Below, piece after piece: positions 1-7,695 of a stretch of 64,000 nt of DNA (positions are counted from its first letter, which is position 1; each line of letters opens with the position of its first letter). A program made the position numbers and the translations under genes. The stretch spans positions 248,001-312,000 of the forward strand of contig CAWFVV010000003.1 of the NCBI GenBank assembly GCA_963819385.1, written 5' to 3'. Source of the stretch: JAVDCA01 sp963819385 (lineage in GTDB: Bacteria > Pseudomonadota > Alphaproteobacteria > Rhizobiales > Xanthobacteraceae). The notes under the pieces were generated by a model. The model was not told where the DNA came from, made no database searches, and saw nothing but the letters and a program-made list of their open reading frames with translations.

Positions 1-471
1 GACGACGAATTGCTCGGGCTTGGTGAGCGAGCCGGCGCTCATCTGGAAGGTCGGGAACCCGCCGACCGTGACGGCCCGGTCGAGCGACCATTTGACGTCC
101 TTGGCGGTGACCGGCGTGCCGTCCTGGAAGACCGCGTTCTTCTTGAGCTTGAAGGTGACCGACATGTCGCCGATGCTCATGTCATCAGCGAGCTCCATCT
201 TGAACTTGTCGCGGTCGTAGTAGGGCGTCCCGCCGACCGTCTTCATCTCGTGGCTGATCAGGCGGTCGTAGCAATTCCACGAGACCTCATAGCCGGGCAC
301 GTTGGTGCCGACGCCATGGATGTCGAGGTTGTTGGGCCCGCTTTCCGAGACGATCAGCAGCGTTTCCTGGCGTGACTGCGCCTTGGCGGGCGACCACACC
401 GCGGGCGCTGCCGGCAACACCGTGCCGGCCGCGGCGGCCGTCATCGACTTGAGAAACTCACGACGCTTCAT
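1..471 (-). CDS. ABC transporter substrate-binding protein, peptide/nickel type (partial, 3' end outside window)
   Basis: Only the N-terminal 157 codons are present; the gene runs off the left edge. The protein starts MKRREFLKS, a twin-arginine (Tat) motif, followed by an Ala-rich hydrophobic stretch and an AKA cleavage-like site, so it is probably exported folded to the periplasm. The mature part includes NNLDIHGVGTNVPGYE, YDRLISHE and VTAKDVKWSLDRAV. The last resembles the DV.wSl.R stretch of family 5 solute-binding proteins (oligopeptide/dipeptide/nickel). Its transporter partners would lie to the left. It is divergent from the ABC operon starting at 776, with about 300 bp between them. 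The family call is fairly safe; the ligand cannot be predicted. Confidence 0.8.
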   Translation of the reverse strand, partial: MKRREFLKSMTAAAAGTVLPAAPAVWSPAKAQSRQETLLIVSESGPNNLDIHGVGTNVPGYEVSWNCYDRLISHEMKTVGGTPYYDRDKFKMELADDMSIGDMSVTFKLKKNAVFQDGTPVTAKDVKWSLDRAVTVGGFPTFQMSAGSLTKPEQFVV

Positions 472-775
472 CACGGCCTCCCGCAGGTGCTGCTGGAGGC
501 TATTCCGCAAGGCTCGTGCCAAATGCCGATCGCGTCGGCTCCTCGGCGCATCAACTGATTGATGTCGCTTGCGTTATGGCGTGCTGCCGGCCTCTCGGCG
601 CGCCTGCGGTCGACGAAGACGACTGCATACAATTCGGATAGTTCGGTCTATTTTTTAGGCGATCGGCATCTGCGGCGCCTGACCACACCCGTGTTGCTAA
701 CCCCGCGCCGCTGGCACAGTATTTGCGGAGCATCGTCGGCTCTTTTGCCGGGACGCCGCGAATGGAGGTTGAGCC
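472..775. other. Intergenic divergent promoter region
   Basis: This 304-bp gap separates a leftward binding-protein gene from a rightward ABC operon. It holds a clear sigma-54 promoter near the right end (listed separately). The ribosome binding site GGAGG lies at 764-768, just before the TTG start at 776. I see no convincing ORF or RNA structure in the rest. Confidence 0.6.
712..726 (+). promoter_or_regulatory. Sigma-54 (RpoN) -24/-12 promoter
   Basis: The sequence TGGCACAGTATTTGC has the invariant GG (713-714) and GC (725-726) separated by exactly 10 bases and the TGGCAC-N5-TTGC consensus. It lies about 50 bp before the start of the NitT/TauT ABC operon, so transcription would begin near 738. 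Similar sites precede the purine permease (5272) and urtA (28433). This points to nitrogen control through NtrC and RpoN, although no clear NtrC site was found here. Confidence 0.75.
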
Positions 776-1564
776 TTGGCCTCGCCGACCAAGCTTCGCA
801 TCGACGATGTGAGCATGACGTTCGCGACGGCGGGCGGGCCGTTCCAGGCGCTGGATCACGTGACGCTGGCGATCCCGGCTGGCCGTTTCGTGAGCCTGAT
901 CGGACCGTCCGGGTGCGGCAAGAGCACGATCTTCAACATCGTCGCGGGCTTGCAGGAGCCGACCGCCGGGCGGGTGCTGATCGACGGTCTCGATGCGACC
1001 GGGACGATCGGCCGCGTCGGCTACATGCTGCAGAAGGATCTGCTGCTGCCCTGGCGCACCCTGGTCGACAACATCATCCTCGGCATGGAGATCCAGGGCG
1101 TCCCCCTTCGGCAGGCGCGCGATAGAGCGCTGCCGCTGCTGCGCCGTTATGGCCTTGGCGGCTTCGAGCGCGCCTATCCGAACGCCCTGTCGGGCGGCAT
1201 GCGCCAGCGCGCCGCGCTGCTGCGCACACTGCTGTTCGATACCGACGTGATCCTGCTCGACGAGCCGTTCGGCGCGCTCGATGCGCAGACCAAACTGCGG
1301 ATGCAGGAATGGCTGCTCGAGCTGTGGAGCGATTTCGGCAAGACCGTGATCTTCGTGACCCACGATGTCGAGGAGGCGATCTTCCTCTCCGACGAGGTGC
1401 ACGTGATGGGCACGCGCCCGGGCCGCGTCGTCGAGACCCTCGGCGTCGATCTGCCGCGTCCGCGCCTGCGCTCGTGCACGACGACGCCCGCGTTCATGGA
1501 GCTCAAGGAGCGCTGCCTCGAGCTGCTGCGCCTCGATCAGGCCGCCGTCGACCGGGCAGCATAG
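776..1564 (+). CDS. ABC transporter ATP-binding protein, NitT/TauT family
   Basis: This 262-residue protein powers an importer of the nitrate/sulfonate/taurine (NitT/TauT) group and works on the inner face of the membrane. Walker A is GPSGCGKST (43-51), the signature LSGGM is at 138-142, Walker B ends LLDEP near 160-164 and the switch His is H196. It starts with TTG, chosen because GGAGG sits 7 bases upstream and the alignment to the family begins just after. The permease gene starts 10 bases after the stop and the binding protein follows, so this is a complete three-gene importer. A sigma-54 promoter precedes it, and two ureide-type hydrolases follow. The substrate is therefore more likely a nitrogen compound (ureide, purine derivative or similar) than a sulfonate; this is inference. 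Confidence 0.9.
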   Translation: MASPTKLRIDDVSMTFATAGGPFQALDHVTLAIPAGRFVSLIGPSGCGKSTIFNIVAGLQEPTAGRVLIDGLDATGTIGRVGYMLQKDLLLPWRTLVDNIILGMEIQGVPLRQARDRALPLLRRYGLGGFERAYPNALSGGMRQRAALLRTLLFDTDVILLDEPFGALDAQTKLRMQEWLLELWSDFGKTVIFVTHDVEEAIFLSDEVHVMGTRPGRVVETLGVDLPRPRLRSCTTTPAFMELKERCLELLRLDQAAVDRAA

Positions 1565-1574
1565 CAGGCGCATC

Positions 1575-2453
1575 ATGGCTCTTCAGCACACATCGTCTTC
1601 GGCCGGCGGCCTGATCGAGCCGGCGCCAACGCGCGCGCATGGCGGCGGCGCGCCGCGGCCCACGCGCGTGGCGCGGCGTCTGCCGGTCCGGCGCGACTGG
1701 CCCACTTGGCTGATCGTCGGCATCCAGATTGGCGTCCTGATCGGGATCGTCGCGCTGTGGCAGGTGAGCGCCGACAACGGCTGGATCGACGCGTTCTTCT
1801 GGTCAAAGCCGAGCGCCATCTACGCGACCCTCAAGACGTTCTTCACCGCGGGCGATGCCTGGACCGACATCTGGTTCACCTTCCGCTCGACGATCCTGGG
1901 CTTCCTCATCGGCACGACCGCGGGGTCACTGCTGGGCCTGTCGTTCTGGTGGTCGCGCAATTATGCCGCGGTCGTGCAGCCTTATGTGATCTGCTTCGAG
2001 TCGCTGCCGAAGCTCGCACTCGCGCCGCTGATCGTGCTGGTATTCGGCATCGGGCTCGCCTCGAAGATCGCGGTCGCAACTGCGCTCACGATCGTCGTCT
2101 CGACGCTCACGACCTTCGCGGGCGTCAAGGCGATCGATCCCGACGGAGAGCGGCTGTTCTACTCGCTCGGCGCGACGCGTCTGCAGGTCTTTCGCAAGCT
2201 GGTGATTCCGTCGTGCCTGCCGTGGATCATCTCGGTGCTGCGCATCAATATCGGGCTGGCGCTCACGGGCGCCGTGGTCGGCGAGTTCATCTCCTCGCAA
2301 CACGGCCTTGGCCGCGCGATCCTCTATGCGGGGCAGACCTACGAGATCGCGCTCGTGTGGGTTGCGGTCCTGGTGCTCTCGACGCTGTCGGTCGTGATGT
2401 ATGTGTCGGTGGGGCTACTCGAGCGCTTGTTGCGCAAGGGTGTGAAGTCGTAA
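1575..2453 (+). CDS. ABC transporter permease, NitT/TauT (SsuC/TauC-like) family
   Basis: This 292-residue inner membrane protein has an Ala/Arg-rich cytoplasmic N-terminus of about 45 residues, then a first membrane helix (LIVGIQIGVLIGIVALW) and about five more. It carries the BPD_transp_1 domain with the EAA-type loop near SLGATRLQVFRKLVIPSCLPW, which contacts the ATPase. FGIGLASKIAVA and TGAVVGEFISSQHGLG are typical of SsuC/TauC/NrtB permeases. It follows the ATPase gene by 10 bases and precedes the binding protein, so it is translated from the same operon. Confidence 0.9.
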   Translation: MALQHTSSSAGGLIEPAPTRAHGGGAPRPTRVARRLPVRRDWPTWLIVGIQIGVLIGIVALWQVSADNGWIDAFFWSKPSAIYATLKTFFTAGDAWTDIWFTFRSTILGFLIGTTAGSLLGLSFWWSRNYAAVVQPYVICFESLPKLALAPLIVLVFGIGLASKIAVATALTIVVSTLTTFAGVKAIDPDGERLFYSLGATRLQVFRKLVIPSCLPWIISVLRINIGLALTGAVVGEFISSQHGLGRAILYAGQTYEIALVWVAVLVLSTLSVVMYVSVGLLERLLRKGVKS

Positions 2454-2483
2454 GATTTGATCGAAACCGGAGGAGTGATCGGC

Positions 2484-3476
2484 ATGGACAGGCGAAAGTT
2501 TCTCGGCTCGGTCGGCTCGCTCGGACTGGCCGCGGTCGCTAGTCCCCGCGTTGCTCGCGCCGCTACTCGCGAGATCATCGTCACCGAGCCGGTGCACTCG
2601 ACCGGCTACCTGCCGCTCTATGTCGCCATCGCAAAGGGCTTTTTCGGCGACGTGAAGGTGAGCGTCCTCACCATCGATAACGGCGCCGGCCATACTAATG
2701 CGGTGCTGACCGGGCAGGCCTTCGCGTTCATCGGCGGCCCCGAGCATTGCGCCTATGCCAAGATCAAGGGTGCAGAGCTGCGCTCGGTGGTGAACTGCGT
2801 CGATCGCGGCAACATCTATTACTGCGCCGCCAAGGGCGCTGAGCCGGCCGGCACCGACTGGAGCGCGTATTTCAAGGGCAAGGCCATCTCGGTCGGCTCG
2901 CCCGGCGGCACACCGAACTCGATCACCCGCTATTTGCTCAAGAAGTGGAAGCTCGATCCACAGCGCGACGTGACTCTGGTCGAGGTCGCCAATTCGGCCG
3001 TCTTGCCTGTGGTGCGCGGCCATCAGGCGCAGATCGGCGTTGCGACGGAGCCCTTCGTCACCCAGGGCGTGCGTCAGAACATCTGGGGAGAGCCGTTCTA
3101 CAACGTCCCGAAGGAGCTCGGGCCCTACGCATACTCGACGCTCAATGTCCGTCTCGATACCATCCAGAAGGAGCCCGAGCTGGTGCGGACCTTCGTGCGC
3201 GGGATGATCCAGGCACTGAAGCTCACCTACGCCGATCCCACCGAGGCAAGCGCGATCGCCAAGGCGCAGTTCCCGACCATGCCGCTGGAGGATATGCGCG
3301 CGACGCTCGACCGCTCGTTCAAGGACGAGCTGTGGAGCAAGGACGGGACCATCAGCAAGCAATCGTGGGAGACCGCCAAGAGCGTTGTGCGGGACGCCGG
3401 TATCCTCAAATCCGATGTTGCCTACGAGGCGATCATCGACATGAGCTTCGTCGAGGGTGCCGGGGTCAAGCTGTGA
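2484..3476 (+). CDS. ABC transporter substrate-binding protein, NMT1/THI5-like (Tat-exported)
   Basis: This 330-residue protein is the ligand receptor of the importer. I chose ATG 2484 because GGAGGAG lies just upstream and it opens with MDRRKFLGS, a twin-arginine signal, followed by a hydrophobic core and ARA cleavage-like site. An upstream in-frame TTG at 2457 is less likely. The mature protein begins with a beta strand (EIIVTEPVHSTGYLPLYVA) and continues with the NMT1-type pattern (AIAKGFF, GAGHTNAVLTGQAFAFIGGPEH, AISVGSPGGTPNSITRYLLKK). Proteins of this fold bind pyrimidine or purine derivatives, nitrate or sulfonates. Downstream ureide-type hydrolases suggest a nitrogenous ligand. Confidence 0.88.
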   Translation: MDRRKFLGSVGSLGLAAVASPRVARAATREIIVTEPVHSTGYLPLYVAIAKGFFGDVKVSVLTIDNGAGHTNAVLTGQAFAFIGGPEHCAYAKIKGAELRSVVNCVDRGNIYYCAAKGAEPAGTDWSAYFKGKAISVGSPGGTPNSITRYLLKKWKLDPQRDVTLVEVANSAVLPVVRGHQAQIGVATEPFVTQGVRQNIWGEPFYNVPKELGPYAYSTLNVRLDTIQKEPELVRTFVRGMIQALKLTYADPTEASAIAKAQFPTMPLEDMRATLDRSFKDELWSKDGTISKQSWETAKSVVRDAGILKSDVAYEAIIDMSFVEGAGVKL

Positions 3477-3535
3477 AGCGATCGACCGGTCGAGTGCAAA
3501 GAAGCCGATAGGGAAATCCAAGGAAGGGTTACGAT

Positions 3536-4318
3536 ATGTCCGAGCCGATCTGGAACCAGTTTCTCACCGAGCGCGACAAGGCGGTGTTCTCGACCTCCGG
3601 CTATGGCGCGCGCCAGGGCTTCGGCAAGCGGCCGGCCCTGCTCATCGTCGACGTGAACTGGGCGTTCTGCGGCGACAAGCCCGAGCCGATCCTCGAGTTG
3701 ATCAAGAAGTGGCGCAACTCGTGCGGCGAGGATGCGTGGACGGCGCTGCCGTATATCCGCTCGCTGATCGACAAGTGCCGCGCCAAGGGCGTGCCGGTGA
3801 TTTACACCACGGGCGTGCGGCGCGATGACAATTGGGATTCGGGAAGCTGGAGCTGGAAGAACGACCGCTCGGACGAGGACCGGACCACCAAGACGGCGCT
3901 CGCCAATATCGACGGCAACGAGATCGTCGCGCCGATCGCGCCCGGCCCGCAGGACATCGTGATCTATAAGCAGAAGCCGTCCGGCTTCTTCGGCACCAAC
4001 CTTGCGAGCTATCTCACGCTGCTCGGGTGCGACAGCCTGATCGTCACCGGCACGACCACCTCGGGCTGCGTGCGCGCGAGCGTGCTCGATGCGTTCAGCC
4101 TCAACTACCGCATCACGCTCGCCGAGGAGGGCTGCTTCGACCGCTCGCAGGCGAGCCACGCCATCAACCTGTGCGACATGAACGCGAAGTACGCCGACGT
4201 GGTGAAGACGTCCGAGGTGCTCACCTTCATCGACACGTTGCCGAGCGGCATGTTCGACCTGCCGAAGGGATCGCAGCTGCACACGCTCGACCTCTCGCCG
4301 AAGCGGGCCGTGGGCTGA
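3536..4318 (+). CDS. Isochorismatase-fold cysteine hydrolase, N-carbamoylsarcosine amidohydrolase-like
   Basis: The 260-residue protein has the catalytic triad of the cysteine hydrolase branch: Asp in LLIVDVNWAF, Lys in YKQKPSGFFGT and Cys in VTGTTTSGCVRAS. The long N-terminal helix, the position of the Lys and the TTTSGCVRA motif match the N-carbamoylsarcosine amidohydrolase (CSHase) group, which releases ammonia and CO2 from carbamoylated amines. It is cytoplasmic, with no signal peptide. A ribosome binding site (AAGGAAGG) precedes ATG 3536. It lies 60 bases after the binding-protein gene and is followed by a second hydrolase of the same fold. Hydrolysis of the imported compound is a reasonable inference; the exact substrate is not shown by the sequence. 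Confidence 0.82.
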   Translation: MSEPIWNQFLTERDKAVFSTSGYGARQGFGKRPALLIVDVNWAFCGDKPEPILELIKKWRNSCGEDAWTALPYIRSLIDKCRAKGVPVIYTTGVRRDDNWDSGSWSWKNDRSDEDRTTKTALANIDGNEIVAPIAPGPQDIVIYKQKPSGFFGTNLASYLTLLGCDSLIVTGTTTSGCVRASVLDAFSLNYRITLAEEGCFDRSQASHAINLCDMNAKYADVVKTSEVLTFIDTLPSGMFDLPKGSQLHTLDLSPKRAVG

Positions 4319-4385
4319 CAAATCTGCCGGGCGCGATCGGGCTCGCACGCGCGGTTGCGGGCCGGCAAATCTTCGGGAACGCGCC

Positions 4386-5057
4386 GTGAAACCTGTCGAA
4401 CTTGCCGCCGAGCCGTCGACGCTCGCCGTCGATCTCGTGCGCAGCGCGCTTGTCATCATCGACATGCAACGCGATTTCCTCGAGTCCGGCGGGTTCGGCG
4501 CCGCGCTCGGTAACGACGTGACGCGGCTGCGGTCGGCGATCGCGCCATGCCGCGCCGTGCTGGAGGCGGCGCGCGCGAATAGCGTGCTGGTCATCCACAC
4601 CCGCGAGGGGCACCGCCCGGATCTGACCGACGCGCCGCGGCACAAGGTCGAACGCGGCGATCCGGCGCTGCGCATCGGCGAGCCCGGACCGATGGGTCGC
4701 ATTCTGGTGCGCGGCGAGCCGGGGCACGACATCATCGCCGATCTCTATCCGCAGCCCGGCGAGCCGGTGATCGACAAGCCCGGCAAGGGCGCGTTTTACC
4801 AGACCGACCTCGATCTCATGCTGCGCAACCGCGGCATCGACACCTTGCTGGTTTGCGGCGTCACGACGGAAGTGTGCGTCAACACCACGGTGCGCGAGGC
4901 CAATGACCGCGGTTATCGCTGCATCGTGCTCGCCGATTGCTGCGCATCTTATTTTCCCGAGTTCCACACCGCCGGCCTCGCCATGATTAAGGCGCAGGGC
5001 GGAATCTTCGGATCGGTCTCGTCATCGGGCGCTTTGCTCGACGCTCTCGCGACGTGA
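4386..5057 (+). CDS. Isochorismatase-fold cysteine hydrolase, probable biuret amidohydrolase
   Basis: This 223-residue cytoplasmic enzyme has Asp in LVIIDMQRDF, Lys in VIDKPGKGAFYQTD and the nucleophile Cys in VCGVTTEVCVNTTVREAND. The stretches HTREGHRPDL, GRILVRGEPG, DKPGKG and MIKAQGGIFGSVS closely recall the biuret amidohydrolase BiuH of Rhizobium, which makes allophanate and ammonia from biuret in the cyanuric acid pathway. The related ureidoacrylate hydrolase RutB is the main alternative. It starts with GTG, 67 bases after the previous hydrolase. An allophanate hydrolase gene, the expected next step, is not in this window. The urea importer and urease lie 24 kb away. Confidence 0.75.
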   Translation: MKPVELAAEPSTLAVDLVRSALVIIDMQRDFLESGGFGAALGNDVTRLRSAIAPCRAVLEAARANSVLVIHTREGHRPDLTDAPRHKVERGDPALRIGEPGPMGRILVRGEPGHDIIADLYPQPGEPVIDKPGKGAFYQTDLDLMLRNRGIDTLLVCGVTTEVCVNTTVREANDRGYRCIVLADCCASYFPEFHTAGLAMIKAQGGIFGSVSSSGALLDALAT

Positions 5058-5271
5058 CGGGGGCGTCACGCGGAGCGCTGGCTGTTGCCTGATTTGAATC
5101 CAACTTGACCAGGAATTCATCGTCGCCGGCCGATCACGATTGCGGCGCCGCGGGGCCTGGGCCGCTACGCGCCACATCGATCTCGCCTCCGATCGGCGAC
5201 GATTCAATTCAATCAGGGAATTCAAGCGTTTCCGCCGAAGGCTCGGTGCCGAGCCGGTGCCGCCGTGCTGT

Positions 5272-5286
5272 TGGCACGCTGTTTGC
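5272..5286 (+). promoter_or_regulatory. Sigma-54 (RpoN) -24/-12 promoter of the purine permease gene
   Basis: TGGCACGCTGTTTGC is a perfect match to the sigma-54 consensus, with GG (5273-5274) and GC (5285-5286) 10 bases apart. It drives toward the NCS2 permease 200 bp downstream. GGTGCC half-sites at about 5245 and 5255 are suggestive of, but not proof of, activator binding. Confidence 0.8.
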
Positions 5287-5320
5287 GTGAGGAGGGCGCG
5301 GGCGCGGCAACCGCGTCCAT

Positions 5321-5446
5321 TTGCAATGTCCTGGTTGGCTTCGCGGGGCACGGATTCTTCATCGAATCCCCTCGTGGGAAGGGCGGACGTCTCGTTTGCG
5401 ACCCGAAGTTACCCGGCATCGGGATCGTGAACGGGGCGTCCGCTTT
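5321..5446 (+). repeat. About 125-bp direct repeat, copy A (upstream of permease)
   Basis: This segment is nearly identical to 7241-7366 on the other side of the permease gene, with about three substitutions and two single-base length differences. It includes the whole candidate riboswitch. The two copies flank the permease gene in direct orientation. Confidence 0.9.
5383..5443 (+). ncRNA. Candidate xanthine (NMT1-type) riboswitch, copy A
   Basis: Bases 5383-5394 pair with 5432-5443 in an unbroken 12-bp helix including G-U pairs, and pairing can continue through UUUGCGA (5395-5401) with UCGUGAA (5425-5431). Inside are an asymmetric 10-to-1 internal loop (CCCGAAGUUA) and a small CCCG/CGGG hairpin with loop GCAU. 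A rod-like two-helix RNA with a conserved internal loop, sitting 42 bases before an NCS2 purine permease gene in an alphaproteobacterium, fits the known NMT1 motif, which senses xanthine and uric acid. I cannot check it against the published consensus. The helix is followed by a U-rich tract (UUUCUUCUU), so control by transcription termination is possible. Confidence 0.55.
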
Positions 5447-5485
5447 CTTCTTGACCGCGAGTGCAGCCGACCTCGGGGGGACGCA

Positions 5486-7078
5486 ATGACCGCCGCCGCG
5501 ACGCATCGTCCAGCCCTGTGGACTCCCGGCGATTGGAACGCCTTCTTCGGCTTCGGCACCAACATCCTCGTCAACATGTTGACACTGACGGCGCTCTTGA
5601 GATTCGTTCTCAAGATGCCAGATGCGCTCGTGTTCGGCCGCATCCTGCCGGCGCTCGGCCTCATGCTGTGCCTGAGCACGTTCTACTACGCCTTCCTCGC
5701 TTGGCGCCTTGCGCAAAAGACCGGCCGCACTGACGTTTGCGCGCTACCCTCGGGCGTGAGCGTGCCGCACATGTTCATCGTCACATTTGTCGTCATGCTG
5801 CCCGTCATGCTCAAGACCAACGATCCGATCAAGGCGTGGGAGGCTGGGCTGGTCTGGGTATTCTTCCAGAGCTTCATCCTGATGGTCGGCGGCTTCATCG
5901 CACCGTATATCCGCAAGATCACGCCGCGCGGCGCCTTGCTCGGCACACTCGCCGGCGTCTCCATCACCTTCATCTCGATGCGTCCGGCGCTCGAAATGTA
6001 CATGACGCCGCAGATCGGCCTCGTGTGCTTCGCCGTCATCCTGGTGAGCTGGTTCGGCGGTGTTCGCTACCCGAAAGGCATTCCGGCCGGCCTCGTTGCC
6101 ATCGTGGTCGGCATGCTCATCGCCTGGGGCTCTAACTTGTTCGGCCTCGGACTTGGCGGCGTCAGCGTGCAGAAGGTCGGCGACGCGTTCGCGAATTTCG
6201 GCTTCTCGGTGCCGCTGCCGGCCGTAGGCCACGTCTTTTCCGGCTTCCAGTTCCTCGGCGTGATCCTGGTAACCGCGATTCCGTTCGGCATCTACGACCT
6301 GGTCGAGGCGATGGACAACGTCGAGAGCGCGGAAGCAGCCGGCGATCATTACCCGACCACGCGCGTGCTCTGCGCCGATGGCGTCGTGAGCCTGGTCGGC
6401 TGCCTGATGGGCAATCCCTTCATCAACGCGGTCTATATCGGCCATCCGGGTTGGAAAGCGATGGGCGGCCGCATCGGCTATTCGGCCGCGACCGGCATCA
6501 TGGTGGTCGTGCTGTCCTGGTTCGGCCTCGTCGCGCTGATGCTCGCGCTCGTGCCGGTGGTCGCGATCCTGCCGATCCTGCTCTACATCGGCATGCTGAT
6601 CGGCGCGCAAGCGTTCCAGACGTCCCCGCAGCGGCATGCTCCCGCCATTGTGCTTGCGCTGATCCCGCATCTTGCGGCTTGGGCCAAGACCCTCCTGGAT
6701 GGCGCCCTGTCGGCCGCCGACACCAGCGCAATGAAGGTCGGGCTCGATAAGCTCGGCGCGTCGGGAGTGCTGTATCATGGGTTCGAAGTGCTCGGCGGGG
6801 GCGCGATCCTCACCGGCCTCGTGCTCTGCGCGACCGCGATCTGTGTCATTGATCGCAAGTTCGTGCACGCCGCGGCCTTCGCATTCGGGGGCGCGGTGCT
6901 CACCTTCTTCGGCTTCATGCATGGCGAGCAGGTCGGCATCGCGGTCACGCCATCCGTCGCGTTCGGCTACCTGCTGGTTGCCGTCTTCCTGCTCGGCCTC
7001 GGCCGCTATGCGACGGCTCCTGCAGCCGCCGCACCCGAACCGATCGCTCACGATCCCGTTGCGGTGCCCGCCGAATGA
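5486..7078 (+). CDS. NCS2-family purine (xanthine/guanine/hypoxanthine-type) permease
   Basis: This 530-residue inner membrane protein has about 12-14 hydrophobic segments. It fits the AzgA-like (COG2252) arm of the nucleobase:cation symporter 2 family: an N-terminal FFGFGTNILVNMLTLTALL, CALPSGVSVPHMF in the first half, and the conserved DLVEAMDNVESAEAAGD segment in the substrate-binding half, where AzgA proteins have a similar acidic motif. Length is slightly above the usual 430-480 residues because of an added helix pair near the C-terminus. ATG 5486 was chosen for the strong ribosome binding site. The sigma-54 promoter and leader RNA suggest induction by nitrogen limitation and tuning by purine level. 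Its product would feed purine oxidation to ureides and urea. Confidence 0.85.
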   Translation: MTAAATHRPALWTPGDWNAFFGFGTNILVNMLTLTALLRFVLKMPDALVFGRILPALGLMLCLSTFYYAFLAWRLAQKTGRTDVCALPSGVSVPHMFIVTFVVMLPVMLKTNDPIKAWEAGLVWVFFQSFILMVGGFIAPYIRKITPRGALLGTLAGVSITFISMRPALEMYMTPQIGLVCFAVILVSWFGGVRYPKGIPAGLVAIVVGMLIAWGSNLFGLGLGGVSVQKVGDAFANFGFSVPLPAVGHVFSGFQFLGVILVTAIPFGIYDLVEAMDNVESAEAAGDHYPTTRVLCADGVVSLVGCLMGNPFINAVYIGHPGWKAMGGRIGYSAATGIMVVVLSWFGLVALMLALVPVVAILPILLYIGMLIGAQAFQTSPQRHAPAIVLALIPHLAAWAKTLLDGALSAADTSAMKVGLDKLGASGVLYHGFEVLGGGAILTGLVLCATAICVIDRKFVHAAAFAFGGAVLTFFGFMHGEQVGIAVTPSVAFGYLLVAVFLLGLGRYATAPAAAAPEPIAHDPVAVPAE

Positions 7079-7084
7079 ACATCG

Positions 7085-7243
7085 CCGCGAAGCCCGGCCT
7101 TCTGAATCGCCGCCTTGATTTCGTCCGACGGCGGAATGCCGACCGGATGGCCCTCTTGTCCTTCGCACCGGTCGCGTCGTCGACGATGATCGTGTGCAGG
7201 CCGCTGCGCTCCGTGCTGTCGAAGATCGGCACCGGGCCCACCT
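7085..7243 (-). pseudogene. Fragment of a phosphodiesterase/nucleotide pyrophosphatase gene
   Basis: The reverse strand encodes, with frameshifts, FDSTERSGLHTIIVDDATG, GHPVGIP and SDEIKAAIQKAGL. These match the internal part of the phosphodiesterase gene at 15604-17452 (its bases about 16850-17003), with clear nucleotide identity across about 150 bp. No start, catalytic residues or remaining domain are present, so it is a dead fragment. It sits exactly between the permease stop and the second copy of the riboswitch segment, which suggests that both arose in one rearrangement. Confidence 0.8.
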
Positions 7244-7366
7244 TGCATGTCCTGGTTGGCTTCTCGGGGCCGGATTCGTCATCGAATCCCCTCGTGGGAA
7301 GGGCGGACGTCTCGTTTGCGACCCGAAGTTACCCGGCAACGGGATCGTGAACGGGGCGTCCGCTTT
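7241..7366 (+). repeat. About 125-bp direct repeat, copy B (downstream of permease)
   Basis: It is the second copy of 5321-5446. The boundary on the left coincides with the end of the phosphodiesterase fragment, at the shared bases TTGC. It contains copy B of the structured RNA. Confidence 0.9.
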
Positions 7367-7369
7367 TTT
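7303..7369 (+). terminator. Copy B of the structured RNA, followed by a U6 run (terminator-like)
   Basis: The 12-bp helix (7303-7314 with 7352-7363) is the same as in copy A, but the inner hairpin has a GCAA (GNRA) tetraloop and the helix is followed directly by six T residues (7364-7369). In this position it has the form of an intrinsic terminator for the permease transcript. Whether it still binds a ligand is unknown; no purine gene follows it. Confidence 0.5.
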
Positions 7370-7512
7370 GCGCCTCAGGGGCCGGTGCGGACCAGTCGAG
7401 AGGCCGGATGGGCTCCGCGGCATCGCGGCAAGTTAAGGTAAACGTTTAATGATTTCTTAAGAAATAAGGGTAAATACGGTTTAACGATTTCCCCCTCCCT
7501 GTTAAAATCCGA

Positions 7513-7530
7513 CTGTCACAAAACTGTCAT
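7513..7530 (+). promoter_or_regulatory. Pho box (PhoB binding site)
   Basis: CTGTCACAAAACTGTCAT consists of two CTGTCA(C/T) repeats separated by four A residues, a full match to the PhoB consensus of two 7-mers with 4-bp spacing. It lies in an AT-rich promoter-like region about 165 bp before the fusion gene at 7696, and implies induction under phosphate starvation. Confidence 0.8.
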
Positions 7531-7695
7531 GCGACAGGCCGGGGAGGGTTCGCTCGACCGCCAAGCGTGAGGTCGGGCCCTGTTTTGCGCAAACGCAAAA
7601 AATCCGGAGAGCTGGACAACTATTGCATGCGCGCGGCCGCGCGCCTCCACCAAGGGTGCGGCCGCCGGATGCGTTGGAATCGGAGAGTGGACTGC

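Larger units (their letters stand above)
5058..5485 (+). other. Regulatory leader of the purine permease gene
   Basis: This 428-bp gap contains, in order, a sigma-54 promoter (5272-5286), the start of a duplicated segment (5321) and a strong stem-loop RNA (5383-5443), then a GGGGGGA ribosome binding site at 5475-5481 just before ATG 5486. From the expected start near 5298 the untranslated leader would be about 190 bases, long enough to hold a riboswitch. Nothing clear is seen in the first 200 bp. Confidence 0.6.

Noticed and set aside
5744..7423. A 559-codon minus-strand frame opposite the purine permease
   Set aside because: The composition is low-complexity His/Arg/Asp/Glu typical of antisense to a hydrophobic protein, and the plus strand encodes a clear NCS2 permease.
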